Positions 34,799 to 45,492 of a stretch of 64,000 nucleotides of DNA are shown one piece after another. Origin of the DNA: Zea mays (taxonomy: Eukaryota > Streptophyta > Magnoliopsida > Poales > Poaceae). Below the pieces are notes generated by a model that saw nothing but the letters and a program-made list of their open reading frames with translations, did not search any database and was not told the DNA's origin. Positions within the stretch are counted from its first letter, which is position 1, and each line of letters starts with the position of its first letter. The position numbers and the translations under genes were made by a program. The stretch covers positions 179,463,825 to 179,527,824 of the forward strand of contig NC_050096.1 of the NCBI RefSeq assembly GCF_902167145.1, written 5' to 3'.

Positions 34799-37188
34799 TT
34801 AAGCTTGGGTTTTAGGTACCCAACTCTTGTTGGGTCCTACAAGGTTAGTTACAATAGATTTTGGAACCCAAATGCAAGTTTTGTCTCCCTTGCATTTAGA
34901 TCCCAATTTTCTAGCGACTACTTTGGCATTTTTCCAAGATAATACAAAAGAAACATCACATGTATGGTAAATAGTAGATGGACTAGTGCATACTTTCCTA
35001 GGCACATAAGAAGCAACATGATTATGCCTAGGCCTATTTCTACCATGAGCAAAAGATGAACTAGATGCGAACATATCATGAGAATTAAATGCGGCATCAT
35101 GATATACATAAGAAACAATCTTATTATAACATCTATCATTATGAGCATGACTAGTAAAATTCTTATCATAAAGATAGGCATGGTTCTTTTGAGAACTACT
35201 AGCCATTGGATCCTTCCCTTTCTCCTTGTTGGGATTGGAAGTTCTATGGCTTGTCAAGTTCTTAGTCTCCTTTTGGAAACCAAGTCCATCCTTAATGGAG
35301 GGGTGTCTACCAATGGTGTAGGCATCCCTAGCAAACTTTAATTTCTCATAACTATCTTTGCAAGTCTTAAGTTGAGCATTAAGACTTGCAACATCATTGT
35401 TTAACTTGACAATAGTAGAAGCATGTTTATTACAAGCATCAATATCAAAATCTTTACACCTATTGCAGATTACTACATGCTCTACACATGAACTAGTTAC
35501 ATTAACTTTCTCTAGCTTAACATTCAAATCATCATTTAAATTCTTTAAGCTAGAAATAGATTCACGACAGGTAGACAATTCAGATGATAGTATTTCATTT
35601 TTCTTAACTTCTAGAGCAAGTGATTTTTGGACACTAATGAACTTATCATGTTCCTCATACAAAATATCTTCTTGCTTTTCTAACAATATATCCTTTTCAT
35701 TAAGAGCATCAATTAATTCATTTATTTTGTTTACTTTAGCTCTATCTAAACCTTTAAACAAATAAGTGTAATCCACTTCATCATCAGAGGATTCCTCATC
35801 GCTAGAAGAAGAATACTTAGGAGTATCTCGAATATGTACCTTCTTCTCCTTAGCTATAAGGCACGTGTGGTGTTCGTTGGGGAAGAGAGAAGACTTGTCG
35901 AAGGCCGAGGCAGCTAGTCCTTCATCATCGGAGTTGGATGAAGAACAGTCGGTGTCCCATTCCTTTCCAATATGCGCCTCGCCCTTTGCCTTCCTATAGT
36001 TCTTATTTTTCTCCTTCTTCCCTTTCTTCTCTTGTGCCTGGTCATCATCATTATCGGGACATTGTGCAAAAAAATGACCAGACTTACCGCACTTGAAGCA
36101 GGAGCATTTTCCCCTTGATATGTTCTTGTTGGGGTACTTCTTGCGTCCCTTCAAGACGGTCTTGAATCGCTTGATGATGAGCGCCATCTCATCCTCATTA
36201 AGCCTGACAGCCTCCACTTGTGCTACCTTGCTTTGCTGCTGGTTGCTTTGAGAGCAACGAGCTGCGATTCGTGGAGAGGAAGCGGTCCATTTAGAGCGTC
36301 GTCCACATAACGTGCCTCCTTCACCATCATGCGCCCCCTTATGAATTTTCCGAGGATTTCCTCGGGCGCCAACTTGGTGTACCTGGGGTTCTCACGAATA
36401 AGATTTACAAGATGGGGGTCAATAACCGTAAATGACCTGAGCATGATTCGGACGACGTCATGATCCGTCCATCTTGTACTCTCGTAGCTTCAGATTTTGT
36501 TGACAAGGGTCTTTAGCCTGTTGTATGTCTGTGTTGGCTCTTCTCCCCTTATCATCGCGAATCTCCCCAACTTGCCTTCCACCAGTTCCATTTTTGTGAT
36601 CATGGTGACGCCATTCCCCTCGTGAGAGATCTTGAGGGTGTCCCATATCTGTTTGGCGTTGTCCAAGCCGCTGACCTTGTTATATTCATCCCTGCATAGA
36701 GATGCTAGCAAAACAGTAGTAGCTTGGGCATTTTTATGTATTTGTTCATTAATAAATACAGGGTTATCAGTACTATCAAAATGCATTCCGTTTTCTGCAA
36801 TTTCCCAAATGCTAGGATGGAGAGAAAATAAGTGACTACGCATTTTGTGACTCCAAAATGAGTAGTCCTCTCCATCGAAGTGTGGGGGTTTTCCAAGTGG
36901 AATAGAGAGTAAATGAGCATTTGAATTGTAAGGAATGCGGGAATAATCAAAGGAGTAGTTTTGATTAACTGTTTTCTTTTTGGACGAGGAGTCGTCGTCG
37001 TCATCCCTTGGTGAAGAAGAGGAGGCTTCGCTGTCGTAGTAGATGATCTTCTTAATACACCTCTTCTTCTTCCCATCTCTCTTTTTGTGACTCGAGCCTG
37101 AGTCAGTGGGCTTGTTGTCTCTTGGCTCGTTGAAGAGGGACTCCTTCTCCTTGTCGTTGACCACCATCCCCTTTCCCTTAGGATCCAT
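34799..37188 (-). pseudogene. Element D gag remnant
   Basis: Starts at ATG 37188 (MDPKGKGMVVNDKEKES) and matches C gag throughout. The frame is kept to about 36490 and broken near 36480 (stop) and 36220 (frameshift), then open again from 36217 to the stop at 34799 (472 codons). The CCHC knuckle is CFKCGKSGHFFAQC (about 36062-36103). A coiled-coil region and C-terminal WVPK motifs are present. Confidence 0.85.
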
Positions 37189-37224
37189 CTCTTAGGACGG
37201 TTAGTCCCTTTAATGAAAAGAACG

Positions 37225-37236
37225 ACTCTGATACCA
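37225..37236 (-). other. Primer-binding site of element D
   Basis: Minus strand TGGTATCAGAGT, one base from the usual initiator tRNA-Met complement, just inside the LTR. Confidence 0.82.
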
Positions 37237-37238
37237 AT

Positions 37239-38439
37239 TGAGAGCACCTAGAGGGGAGGTGAATAGGTGATCTTGTAAGATCAAATACTAAATATCCAAA
37301 ACTTGGTGATGAAATGTTTAGTGTGATTAAAACCAAGTTGCTTAAGTAAGAACTTTAGAAGAAAATCAATCACAATTAAGAGGGACACGAGACACAGTGG
37401 TTTTTATCCTGTGGTTCAGCCAATGCCTACTCCACATTGTGGTGACCTCCTTCGATCAAGGATTGCACTCAATCCCTCTCAAGTGATCCAATGATCAACT
37501 TTGAGTACCACAATTTTCTTCCTTAGCAGTCTTTTCCCGTTTGCGAGGAATCTCCACAAGTTGGAGCCTCTCGCCCTTACAATGTTGATCACAATAAAAG
37601 CACAAGAGTAAGGGAGGGAAAGCAACACACACAAGACTAGAATCGCAGCAAACACACGCATACAAGCCAAAACGTGAGCACAAAACACGGCACAGGGAGT
37701 TTACAACTCAAACGGTGCTAAAATCTCTAACACGATGATCCGAGTGCATGGTGGCGAAGTCTGGGCGTCTTAGAATGTTTAGTGAATGCTTGGTGTAGTG
37801 CTCCATGCGACTAGGGGTCCCTTTTATAGCCGCAAGGCAGCTAGAAGCCGTTGGAGTTCCATTTGGAAGGCAATTCTTGCCTTATGTTGGGTGGCGCACC
37901 GGCCAGTCCAGTGCACTACCGGACATGAACAGTACTTGTCCTTCCTTTTCTGGCGAAGCCGACCGTTGCGCCCTCGATTCCCTTGGCGCACCGGACAGTC
38001 CAGTGCGACCAAGTGACCGTTGGCTTGGCCACGTGTCACCCGTTGATCGCGCTGCCGACCGTTGGTCGCGGGCGCCGTTGGCTCACAAGACAGTCCGGTG
38101 AATTATAGCCGCAGCACCCTCGACGAATTCACGAGAGCGACGAGTTCGTCGCCGAGCCAGCCTGGGCACCGGACACTGTCCGGTGCACCACAGGCTGGTG
38201 CATCTTTGGCTACTTTTAGCCAGACTTCTCCAATCCAATCTCAGTTGAATTAACAAGATTCCTACCACTTAGATAATATGTTAGTATCCAAAAAACAATT
38301 TACTAAGGCCGGGGACATACCTTGATTCTTTGATATGCATCTTTCAACCACTTAGCACTTATGAACTAAAGTAGTTTGTGTTGGTCATCTAATCACCAAA
38401 ACATTTATAGAAATGGCGCAAAGGCACATTTCCCTTTCA
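37239..38439 (-). repeat. 5' LTR of element D (1201 bp)
   Basis: On the plus strand TGAGAGCACC...CCCTTTCA. The minus-strand TATA box (GGCTATAAAAGGG) is at about 37817-37830. CACCGGAC palindromes at about 37895-38190 are fewer and more worn than in C, consistent with greater age. Confidence 0.88.
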
Positions 38440-39079
38440 AAGATTACTTGCACCATTTTGATTCACATGATGGTTTGTTGTGGCAACCAACGCAAGGTAT
38501 GTCCCCTTAAGATGAAGACTCTGTGTAGAGGCGACAATACAGAATGCCGAAACTCAATGGCTTCAGCCCAGACCAAGCAGAGAAGGAAAAAAGACTAGAT
38601 GGACCTTATTAGTTTTAGTTACTTGTAAACAAATGTTCAAGGGCATGAATGTAATTTTACCCGGACTCGTCCCGTGCATATAAATAAATGAATAGTACCC
38701 CGTACTGTTCACGGTGGATTGTAATCGCTCTTGCGTCGTTCTCGCTCTCCCACCTTCCGGCAGCCGAAGGTACCATTGTAATATGAATATTGTTAATGTT
38801 TATTAATGTTTAATGAATATAAATGAATCATAAATATATAACAAATATTATCTTCATTCCTCCGTATTATTTCATTTTATTACTTATATTCATGTTTATA
38901 TTGTAAAATGAATATTCATGTTTATATTGTAAAATGATAAATGTGTGTCCTTCATGACCTTCGTCTGAAGATCATTATATCCGAGAGGAAATAATGTTCT
39001 GAAGCACGAAGGTCTTCAACCATTAACAATTGTGTTGCATTGTTCTTTATTAATAGCATTTGAGAACAAATGAAAAACA
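38440..39079 (+). repeat. Diverged cinful/zeon-type gypsy LTR fragment
   Basis: In plus orientation this matches the reverse complement of the zeon-like LTR at 55355 in many blocks: GGGCATGAATGTAATTTTACC, CCCGTGCATATAAATAA (TATA region, about 38675), CAGCCGAAGGTAC, GACCTTCGTCTGAAGATCATTATATCC and AGCATTTGAGAACAA. The 5' part is missing because element D is inserted at 38440. It ends near ACA at 39079. Divergence is far higher than between the zeon-like LTRs, so this is an old remnant. Confidence 0.65.
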
Positions 39080-40074
39080 AAGGTATATTGTAATTCCTTT
39101 AAAACTCCCATCTTTCCATCTAACATGTACATAGAGACTAGTTAATAGATGAATAATGCAACTTCTAGTTCTAGGTCATATACTCATATGCGACTATGCG
39201 TCTTCATTTCTCGTCTGAACCCTTATGGTGTCAATGTAAAAAAAACTTACGTTTAATCACGAGGCGTGAAACTGACCCTAATGTCTCATTTAGGCCCTAA
39301 ACGTTCAATTAAACGCTAGGTGAACATTTGAACCCATAGATGACGAAGAAAACAGAGGAGAAACGTGGGTATGATTGCAAAATGGTTTGTTTAGGTGTGA
39401 TTTCCCTTGCCCTCGGCTCGACCTTTGGTGCAGGATCAAGCACGTAGCCGGAGTAGGGGTGGTGCGCCATGGAGCGGAGGGCTGTAGGGCCTTAGCAGCT
39501 TAGGGCACGTGTTGGGCTGTAGTGGCATGGGCCAGGAAAGAGTAGTCCGATGTCTGTATTCCTTATTTTCTTTTTTTTTCTGTTTGTCTTCCTTGTTTTT
39601 TTTTTCTGTTTCTTATACTTTTATATTTATTAAACACATACGTTTAATCTACGTTTGCTCTGTCTAACTGTTGGGCGAAGGCATTGTATGGTGTTGAAAG
39701 TATTGATGGAACTTTTCCTTTTTGTCTTATGGAGCATGGTAAGATAATTTACACATGAATCCAACTATACTATCTAATGAGAATACATTCCAGTTTCTTT
39801 TCTTTTCTCTTGGAGAGAGAGCAATATTGTCATGTGGTTTGGATACGGCATCAAACATAATAACACTGCGGAAGCAGAGCAATCTAGCTTCTGATCACTC
39901 TGATGATAAAACTACCCTTACGAGAGACCTACAGTAGTATAGTATTATAGCATTGGAACATTCACGTACTGTTTCTTCTTAGCAACATCTTATGCTAATT
40001 GTGGCTGCTATTTTATTCTAGTTGGATTGCAGAGCCATTTATCCTAACTAAGCATGCTGTAATCATTTGTGTAG
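39080..40074. other. Low-copy intergenic sequence, no gene recognised
   Basis: I see no coding block, LTR terminus or repeat here except T-rich runs near 39570-39620. The part from about 39740 may include diverged upstream sequence of the DUF6598-like gene remnant, but it has frequent stops. Confidence 0.5.
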
Positions 40075-40242
40075 GATGAATCTCACTTAACTTGACCGGC
40101 CCAAAACAAGGACTTGCATTGATAAGTAGTTCGTATGTTGAGACTAATCTGATTATCAAAGGTGATGAGAAGCAGCAGGACAGAGAGCTCAGTAAGGCCT
40201 TGTTCGTTTATATTGGATTGCACCCGGAATCGTTCCAGCTAA

Positions 40243-40368
40243 GGGCTTGTTCGTTTGTTCAGGAATGGACTTGGAATTGTTCCAGCTAATCAAAACTTAT
40301 ATAATTTAGAGAAGAAAACCAGCTAGGAATTGTTCTAGCCCTCCATTCCGTGAAAACCGAACGTCACC
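40243..40368 (+). mobile_element. Middle Tourist-like MITE (family 1, 126 bp)
   Basis: Starts GGGCTTGTTCGTTTG and ends CCGAACGTCACC, flanked by TAA at 40240-40242 and 40369-40371. Internal sequence is homologous to the outer MITE, into which it inserted at an internal CAGCTAA. Its right terminus has decayed. Confidence 0.78.
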
Positions 40369-40371
40369 TAA

Positions 40372-40509
40372 GGGCTTGTTCGTTTTGGTGATAATCCACA
40401 TGTATTGGCTGGGATTGAGCCGGTTTAAATCCATAACAAGTCAAAATTCATCCCAATCCCACTCAATACACTCCAATACACATGTAATATCAATAACCGA
40501 ACAAGCCCT
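40372..40509 (+). mobile_element. Inner Tourist-like MITE (family 2, 138 bp)
   Basis: Starts GGGCTTGTTCGTTTTGG and ends CCGAACAAGCCC, good terminal inverted repeats, flanked by TAA at 40369-40371 and 40510-40512. The body differs from family 1. It shares the TAA created by the middle MITE, so it inserted last. Confidence 0.82.
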
Positions 40510-40806
40510 AATTAATGTTTATATAAATTAGAGAAGCAATCCGGTTAGAAATCGTTCCGACCCACCAATCCGGCACAAACGAACAAAGCCTAAAGGAGTC
40601 TTAGAGATTCCAGGCACGGAACGGGCGAGTGTTGAAGGGATGTGAAGGAGGAGCTGCTGCTAACTTTTGCTGCCTTTACTGAGGATGGGGAAATTGCGAG
40701 GCGCATTAAGTGTACTCCAAAGCTCAACGGTTCATCACGGTATGAAGCCACCGTTGGTTCTGTCGTGCTGCACGCGAACGTTGTATGGTCGATAATTGAT
40801 TTCTGA

Positions 40807-41430
40807 GACAAGGCAGAGTCTGTAGCTAGTGTTATCGTTCTGGACTGGGCATTGTCTTGTGTAACTGGGGTAATACTATGTCCGATTAGGCCTGCTAGTT
40901 ATGTCAATAACCTCGTGTTTGCGCTTTATAAATGTATGACTGACTGACTGCCATTTCTTTTTGACCTGATGCAACCGAGCAATGGGGTAACCACGCCTTC
41001 AGGCTGTGCTCGTGGACGCTTCTGCCATGCTGCATACTTCAATTCTACTTGTATCTAACCATCTGTCCGTAAATCTGTCTACACAAGTTTCTCTGAACAA
41101 TTAAGGATTACCACTGTTAAACTGCCCTTTATTTCCACTTAATAATAGGATGAAATATTAATAACTATGGGCCCTCTGGTGAGAAAGAAGCTGTCAGTAA
41201 GCATAGTTATTTTTCAATGTGCATTTTTGTCGACCATCTGGCTCTTGAGCCTTGGTTCTTGCTATATTTGGAGCTGGCTCAAGCAAGAAATAACTGCATT
41301 AGCATTGTATCTGTACCTGTTGGTATACTGTCTTCTTTGTGCCGAAGTTTGCTGCTATAATCTACTCCAAATGGCATTGTTTTGTTGTTCGCGATTCAGG
41401 TGATTTTTTTCTTGTCCAGAGGACAGCAAG
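40807..41430 (+). other. Region upstream of the TFB5-like gene
   Basis: No repeat or coding block is evident. Just before the ATG at 41431 is a strong 3' splice site (a long T tract then CTTGTCCAG at 41419), so the gene probably has a non-coding first exon and a 5' leader intron here. The first exon cannot be placed. Confidence 0.4.
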
Positions 41431-41727
41431 ATGGTTAATGTGATCAAGGGTCTGTTGTTCATCTCCTGGTAAGCTCCTGATACAACTGAAAATCCATCAC
41501 TTCGTTTCTTGATTCCTCCCTTGGGACTTGTTTATTGATACTTGATTCCTCGGCTTTCCCCGCACAGTGATGTTCCTATGGCGCAGTTGATTGTGAATCT
41601 GAATGCCTCGATGCCACCATCAGAGAAGTTCATCGTGCACATGCTTGTGCATCCTCGTGTGGCAGAAATGATCAGGAGTAAGATATCTGAGTTCAGGGAT
41701 CAGAACATCTACGAGAAGCCACAATGA
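41431..41727 (+). CDS. TFB5-like protein (TFIIH subunit 5 / GTF2H5 homologue), possibly damaged
   Basis: Two exons: 41431-41468 (MVNVIKGLLFIS plus a split Cys codon) and 41568-41727 (DVPMAQLIVNLNASMPPSEK to QNIYEKPQ, TGA at 41725-41727). The intron has GT at 41469 and CCGCACAG at 41560-41567. The 65-residue product matches the TFB5/TTDA family, the smallest TFIIH core subunit, which stimulates the XPB ATPase in transcription and nucleotide-excision repair. Family members are about 70-72 residues; the usual D-x-T-H-x-F segment between HML and the V-x-P-x-VAEM helix is absent, a gap of about 18 bases in frame. Retained introns argue against a processed copy. It may be a diverged duplicate or pseudogene. 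Confidence 0.7.
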
Positions 41728-42025
41728 ATGAAGGGTCATTCTGCTTCGCAATCAACCGTGTTCAGAGATGGCATACCCTGCGCTCATCTCAGTGGAACTA
41801 CTGCTGTGTAGGGTGGTTGGATGATATTGCAATGTCTCTCTCGTGATGATCTAGGATAATATATACTCAGTGTTGTTGTTTTAGTCACAGAAATTGCAGG
41901 ACTTGCTCTGTATCCAGGTTGAGTTTTTTTTTTTACATTAGGGTTGAAGATGGCATTGTATAAACTGAGCTGCAGTTGGTTGCAATTAGTATGCCAAGCA
42001 TAGCAATCGTGGCCTTGGAAGGGAT

Positions 42026-42308
42026 GGTATATATCATAGGTAGTTTTTGTTTTTGTTTTTGTTTTTGTTTCGTATGAATCAGGTAGAGGCACTGCTACTG
42101 CATGTACTGAGACAATGTATTGGAACTGCAACCATTTTTTGTATGAATCATTGTTCTCTGTCCCGCAATTTTGGTATATATCATAGGTAGTTTTTTGTTT
42201 TTGTTTCGTATGAATCAGGTAGAGGCACTGCTACTGCATGTACTGAGACAATGTATTGGAACTGCAACCATTTTTTGTATGAATCATTGTTCTCTGTCCC
42301 GCAATTTT
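42026..42308 (+). repeat. Tandem duplication of about 147 bp downstream of the TFB5-like gene
   Basis: Two copies (42026-42172 and 42173-42308) both run from GGTATATATCATAGGTAG to GTCCCGCAATTTT and are nearly identical except for the number of GTTTTT units near the start (about four versus two). They may include the 3' untranslated end of the gene. Confidence 0.9.
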
Positions 42309-42358
42309 AGCGCCGCCTTCGACTCAACAACAGAGATTTATTTTTTAAAATGGATCAG

Positions 42359-42360
<2 letters not shown>

Positions 42361-42434
<74 letters not shown>
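42361..42434. repeat. (TA)37 dinucleotide microsatellite
   Basis: Uninterrupted TA repeat of 74 bases, followed by TTGTATATTGTATATTAC. Confidence 0.98.
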
Positions 42435-42438
<4 letters not shown>

Positions 42439-42458
42439 ATATTGTATATTACAAACCC

Positions 42459-44217
42459 TGGGCTTCCAAGAACTAGAGGAAGCCCTGACTGCTGCTACAA
42501 AAACACCCCCACGTCGTCAGGGATTAGGTTTTAGCGGCAGCGGCGGTTCCTCGGGCATGCGGGCGGCGGCGGTCCTGGGAGCCAGCGTTGGTGCCGCCCC
42601 GAGGCGGGCGACCGACGGCGGCGCTCCACCAGGAACGAGCGACGGCGACACTCCTGAGGCGGGCAGGAAAGTGGTGATGACGCTCTCGAAGCGGACGGGT
42701 GGCGGCGGCACACTCTAGGACCGGTGGCAACGGCGGTTGTGTGATGCGTGGTAGGCGTCGGAAGCGGCGGCGAGGGCCACGAGGGGCGCGAGTCGCTCCG
42801 GCGGTCGCACGAGGCGTGGTCGTCTCTGGCGATGGCGGCCACGCGAGACATGGGTGGCTCTGGCATCCTTCGACGACCAACTCCTCCGATCCGGTGGCTT
42901 CGACGGCGTCCTTTGATCTAGCGGCCTCGGGATCGTCCTTCGGCGACGAACTATATGATCCATGTTTATGCCATCGATGATTATGTTTTATACCTGCTAC
43001 TTACACTATTTATGTTTTCCAGTGATGATTTTTACGACGATGAATACAATTTTATATTGCCATAAAACTGTCCCTAATTCCCGCAGGGGCTGTTAGTTGA
43101 ATCGATATTAGGTTTTTTTATCAATTATGGTACACGACGTATGTATTTATGCGACTTTGTATATGAATTTATGCTCTGCGTGAACTATGTCATCCTTGTT
43201 TTGCATGCGTGCAGTGGAAACAAAAATATCATCTAAAATTTTTGCGCATGCAATGGAAACACCAATGATCTGCCATAATTTTTGGATCTGCATAAACATA
43301 GAAACCACATGGATGCGACTCTCATATTTTCCGGAACTGCCATAAAAATAGGTCGTGAATACAACCCACCAGAGATATCAACCTCTCACATTGGCTCGGT
43401 ATTTACACTTATAACGGAGAGATTTTATTAGAACCGAGAGATTTTATGCTCAAAACTTAAGATTTTTACGCTCGAACCTGAAGATGCGTCCACCAGTGAA
43501 CCATATGCCAGATTTTTTACGCAGTGTACAACATTGCATAAATACCTACACCGTGTAACATAATTTGTATAAGTATATATCATAAACTAAATCTAACGAG
43601 TCTAGTTGCATGTCTGTTGCAGCGATCCTATATTTATGGAGGAAATAAATCATTAAATATGATTTTTTTTGTTTCCATACATGTCAATCTATTTTCTTTC
43701 ATCGTACATTTTTGTCATCCTAATTTTGTGCGCATGCAGATTTACGGAGGAAATAAAACATTAAATACAATTTTTTATTTCCATACATGCCAATCCATTT
43801 CCTTTCATTATACATTTTTGTCATCCTAATTTTGTGCATGCATCATGTAACGGATTTTTATGTAGTGTACTGAATTGCATAAATATCTACATTGTTTAGC
43901 ATAATTAGTATCAGTATATATCATAAATTGTTCCTGACGAGTCTAGCTGCATGTATGTTGCAGCAATCATATATTTATGGATGAAATTGAGCATTTAAAA
44001 ATAGAAACCGCCACATGTCTCTTTCCTAAATTTACGCGTATGCAAGGAAACGTGTTTGACTCATGCATGTCTTCCTATTTTTTGCATGCACATACATGGG
44101 GTGGGAGGCGCACCCGACATCTTAGCTTGGGGGATGGATGGGCGCATCGGGCTGGACCAGGTCACAGGGGGTGGTCGTCCTAGGCTTCCTCTAACTAGAG
44201 GAAGACCGGGGCTCCTA
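42459..44217. mobile_element. Unclassified repeat element E1 with TIR-like ends
   Basis: Left end TGGGCTTCCAAGAACTAGAG and right end (CTAACTAGAGGAAGACCGGGG) are imperfect inverted copies. The first 500 bp are very GC-rich (42520-42960), with no frame I recognise. The rest is AT-rich, with an internal repeated module (43505-43645 and 43847-43987; also 43625-43735 and 43740-43830). The tail is homologous to element E2. No convincing target duplication is seen. It could be a non-autonomous DNA transposon (Mutator-like or other); this is uncertain. Confidence 0.5.
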
Positions 44218-44236
44218 ACATATATAGTTTAGATAT

Positions 44237-45492
44237 TAGGAGCCTTGGACTTCCGAAGAGTGTCCGGAAGCCCTGACTTAACGCCACCTTTCGGTTCAGC
44301 CGCACCACCTCAAACAGACCAGGCCTCGAGTCATCTATAAAAGCTACCCAAGACCACCACGAATTAGGGTTTCAGCACGACAGCGGTTGCGGGAGGCGGA
44401 TCCAGCGCGGGCGGTGTGGGCCGAGCACGCGACGACGGCCTTGCGGGCTGGCAGATCCAGCGCGAGCGTCGCTGGCCGAGCGCGCGAGGCTACCGCCGGC
44501 GTGGCGACCGTGCAGGAACCTGCTGCCGCTGCTGTTCCTGTTCGCGATGGAGAGCGCGCGCGCCCGATCTCATGGTTCCCCGGGGCGCCATGGGGCTGCG
44601 GCAACTGCTGCGGTTACGCGACGGTGGAACCAACGCACGTGGGCGGGCTAATCCGACGCGGGCGGACCAAGACGTCGATGGCTGAAATGCGAGAGCGCGT
44701 GTCTGGCAGGATCTGGCGCGGATCTGGATGACGCACGGGCAGGCGAGGTGGCAAGGATGGGGTGCGGCTCTTGCCAACACGCGGCCGAGCGGTTCCGTCG
44801 TGGATAGAAGGGGTCCGCGACGGGCGGACGACAAGTTCACGGCTAGCGGACGAACGCGGCACCGTCACAGGCAACACAATTGACATGGAATCGACGGCGG
44901 CAGACTTCCCTAGGGGCGAGCTGCGACGGCGGCCTCCCCTAGGCGCGAGCAGCGTCAGATCTCAGAGGTGCGTGCGGCGGCCGACGACTCCCTTAGGTCG
45001 TGAACAACGGCGTGTTTTTATACTACTCTGTATACATATTTATGTCAACATCAATAGGTGTTTACGACATATATTTCAGTCAATGACTACTCTTCCATCT
45101 ATTGTTTGTTTATGACATTTCTATTCACATTTTACGCTAACGTTTATAGATTTGTATACATTATCTCGTTACCTAACCCAGTGTGTATATGAGGTTTCTA
45201 ACATTTACGTTAGCTCGATATTTACTATCAAAACTGAGAGGTTTTACATTTAAAACTGAAGGTTTTTATGATCGAACATGGGGATGCGTCCAAACAGTGA
45301 CCCGCATGCTAATTTTTAAGTAGTGTACCGTATTGCATAAATAACTTCACCGTGTAGCATAATTAGTATCAGTACATATCATAAACTGTTTGTAACTAGC
45401 CTAGCTGTATGGCTGTTGTAGAGATTCTATTTTTATGGACATAATAAAACATTTAAATCATATTTTTTGTTTCCATACATGCCAATCAATTT
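44237..45492. mobile_element. Unclassified repeat element E2, truncated by element G
   Basis: Left end TAGGAGCCTTGGACTTCCGAA resembles the reverse complement of the E1 right end. The GC-rich block at 44340-45010 differs from E1, but the AT-rich tail (45230-45490, with GGGATGCGTCCA, TTGCATAAATAACTTCACCGTG and CATACATGCCAATC) matches E1 43480-43700. It is cut at 45493 by the G LTR. GC-rich frames here look accidental. Confidence 0.5.

Larger units (their letters stand above)
33414..38439 (-). mobile_element. Element D: Ji-like Sirevirus, truncated by A
   Basis: A minus-strand copia element: 5' LTR at 37239-38439, primer-binding site, gag and the first part of pol. It is cut at 33414 by element A, and its RT, RNase H and 3' LTR lie beyond A, left of the window. 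Gag and pol are broken by several frameshifts and stops. It is inserted in an old cinful/zeon-type LTR fragment that continues at 38440. Confidence 0.85.
40196..40590 (+). mobile_element. Outer Tourist-like MITE (family 1), split by two other MITEs
   Basis: Ends GGCCTTGTTCGTTT...AAACGAACAAAGCC, near-perfect terminal inverted repeats, with TSD TAA at 40193-40195 and 40591-40593. Its body is 40196-40239 plus 40513-40590 (about 125 bp with the target). TAA target and GGSCTTGTTCG ends fit PIF/Harbinger Tourist-like MITEs. Internal words (GGAATCGTTCCAGCTAA, TTATATAAATTAGAGAAG) match the middle MITE, so both are one family. Confidence 0.8.
40075..40806 (+). pseudogene. DUF6598-like gene remnant interrupted by MITEs
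   Basis: From 40092 to 40195 the plus strand reads LTGPKQGLALISSSYVETNL and onward, resembling the conserved LTGP-x-RG block of the grass-expanded DUF6598 family. Three MITEs then interrupt. With the inserts skipped the frame resumes in phase (SKGVLEIPG) and stops at TGA near 40643. In another frame, 40647-40806 reads KEELLLTFAAFTEDGEIARR to NVVWSIIDF and a stop, matching the family C-terminus (a VxWSII-type ending). About 100 central residues are missing, so this is an internally deleted pseudogene. The family call is from memory; function in the family is not established. Confidence 0.55.

Noticed and set aside
42517..42980. Several GC-rich frames in the head of E1, and similar ones at 44344-44886.
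   Set aside because: All frames on both strands are open to similar length and the proteins are Arg/Ala/Gly-rich without motifs; typical of GC-rich non-coding sequence.
43617..43829. Frames in the AT-rich tail of E1.
   Set aside because: Short, repeat-derived and without motifs.
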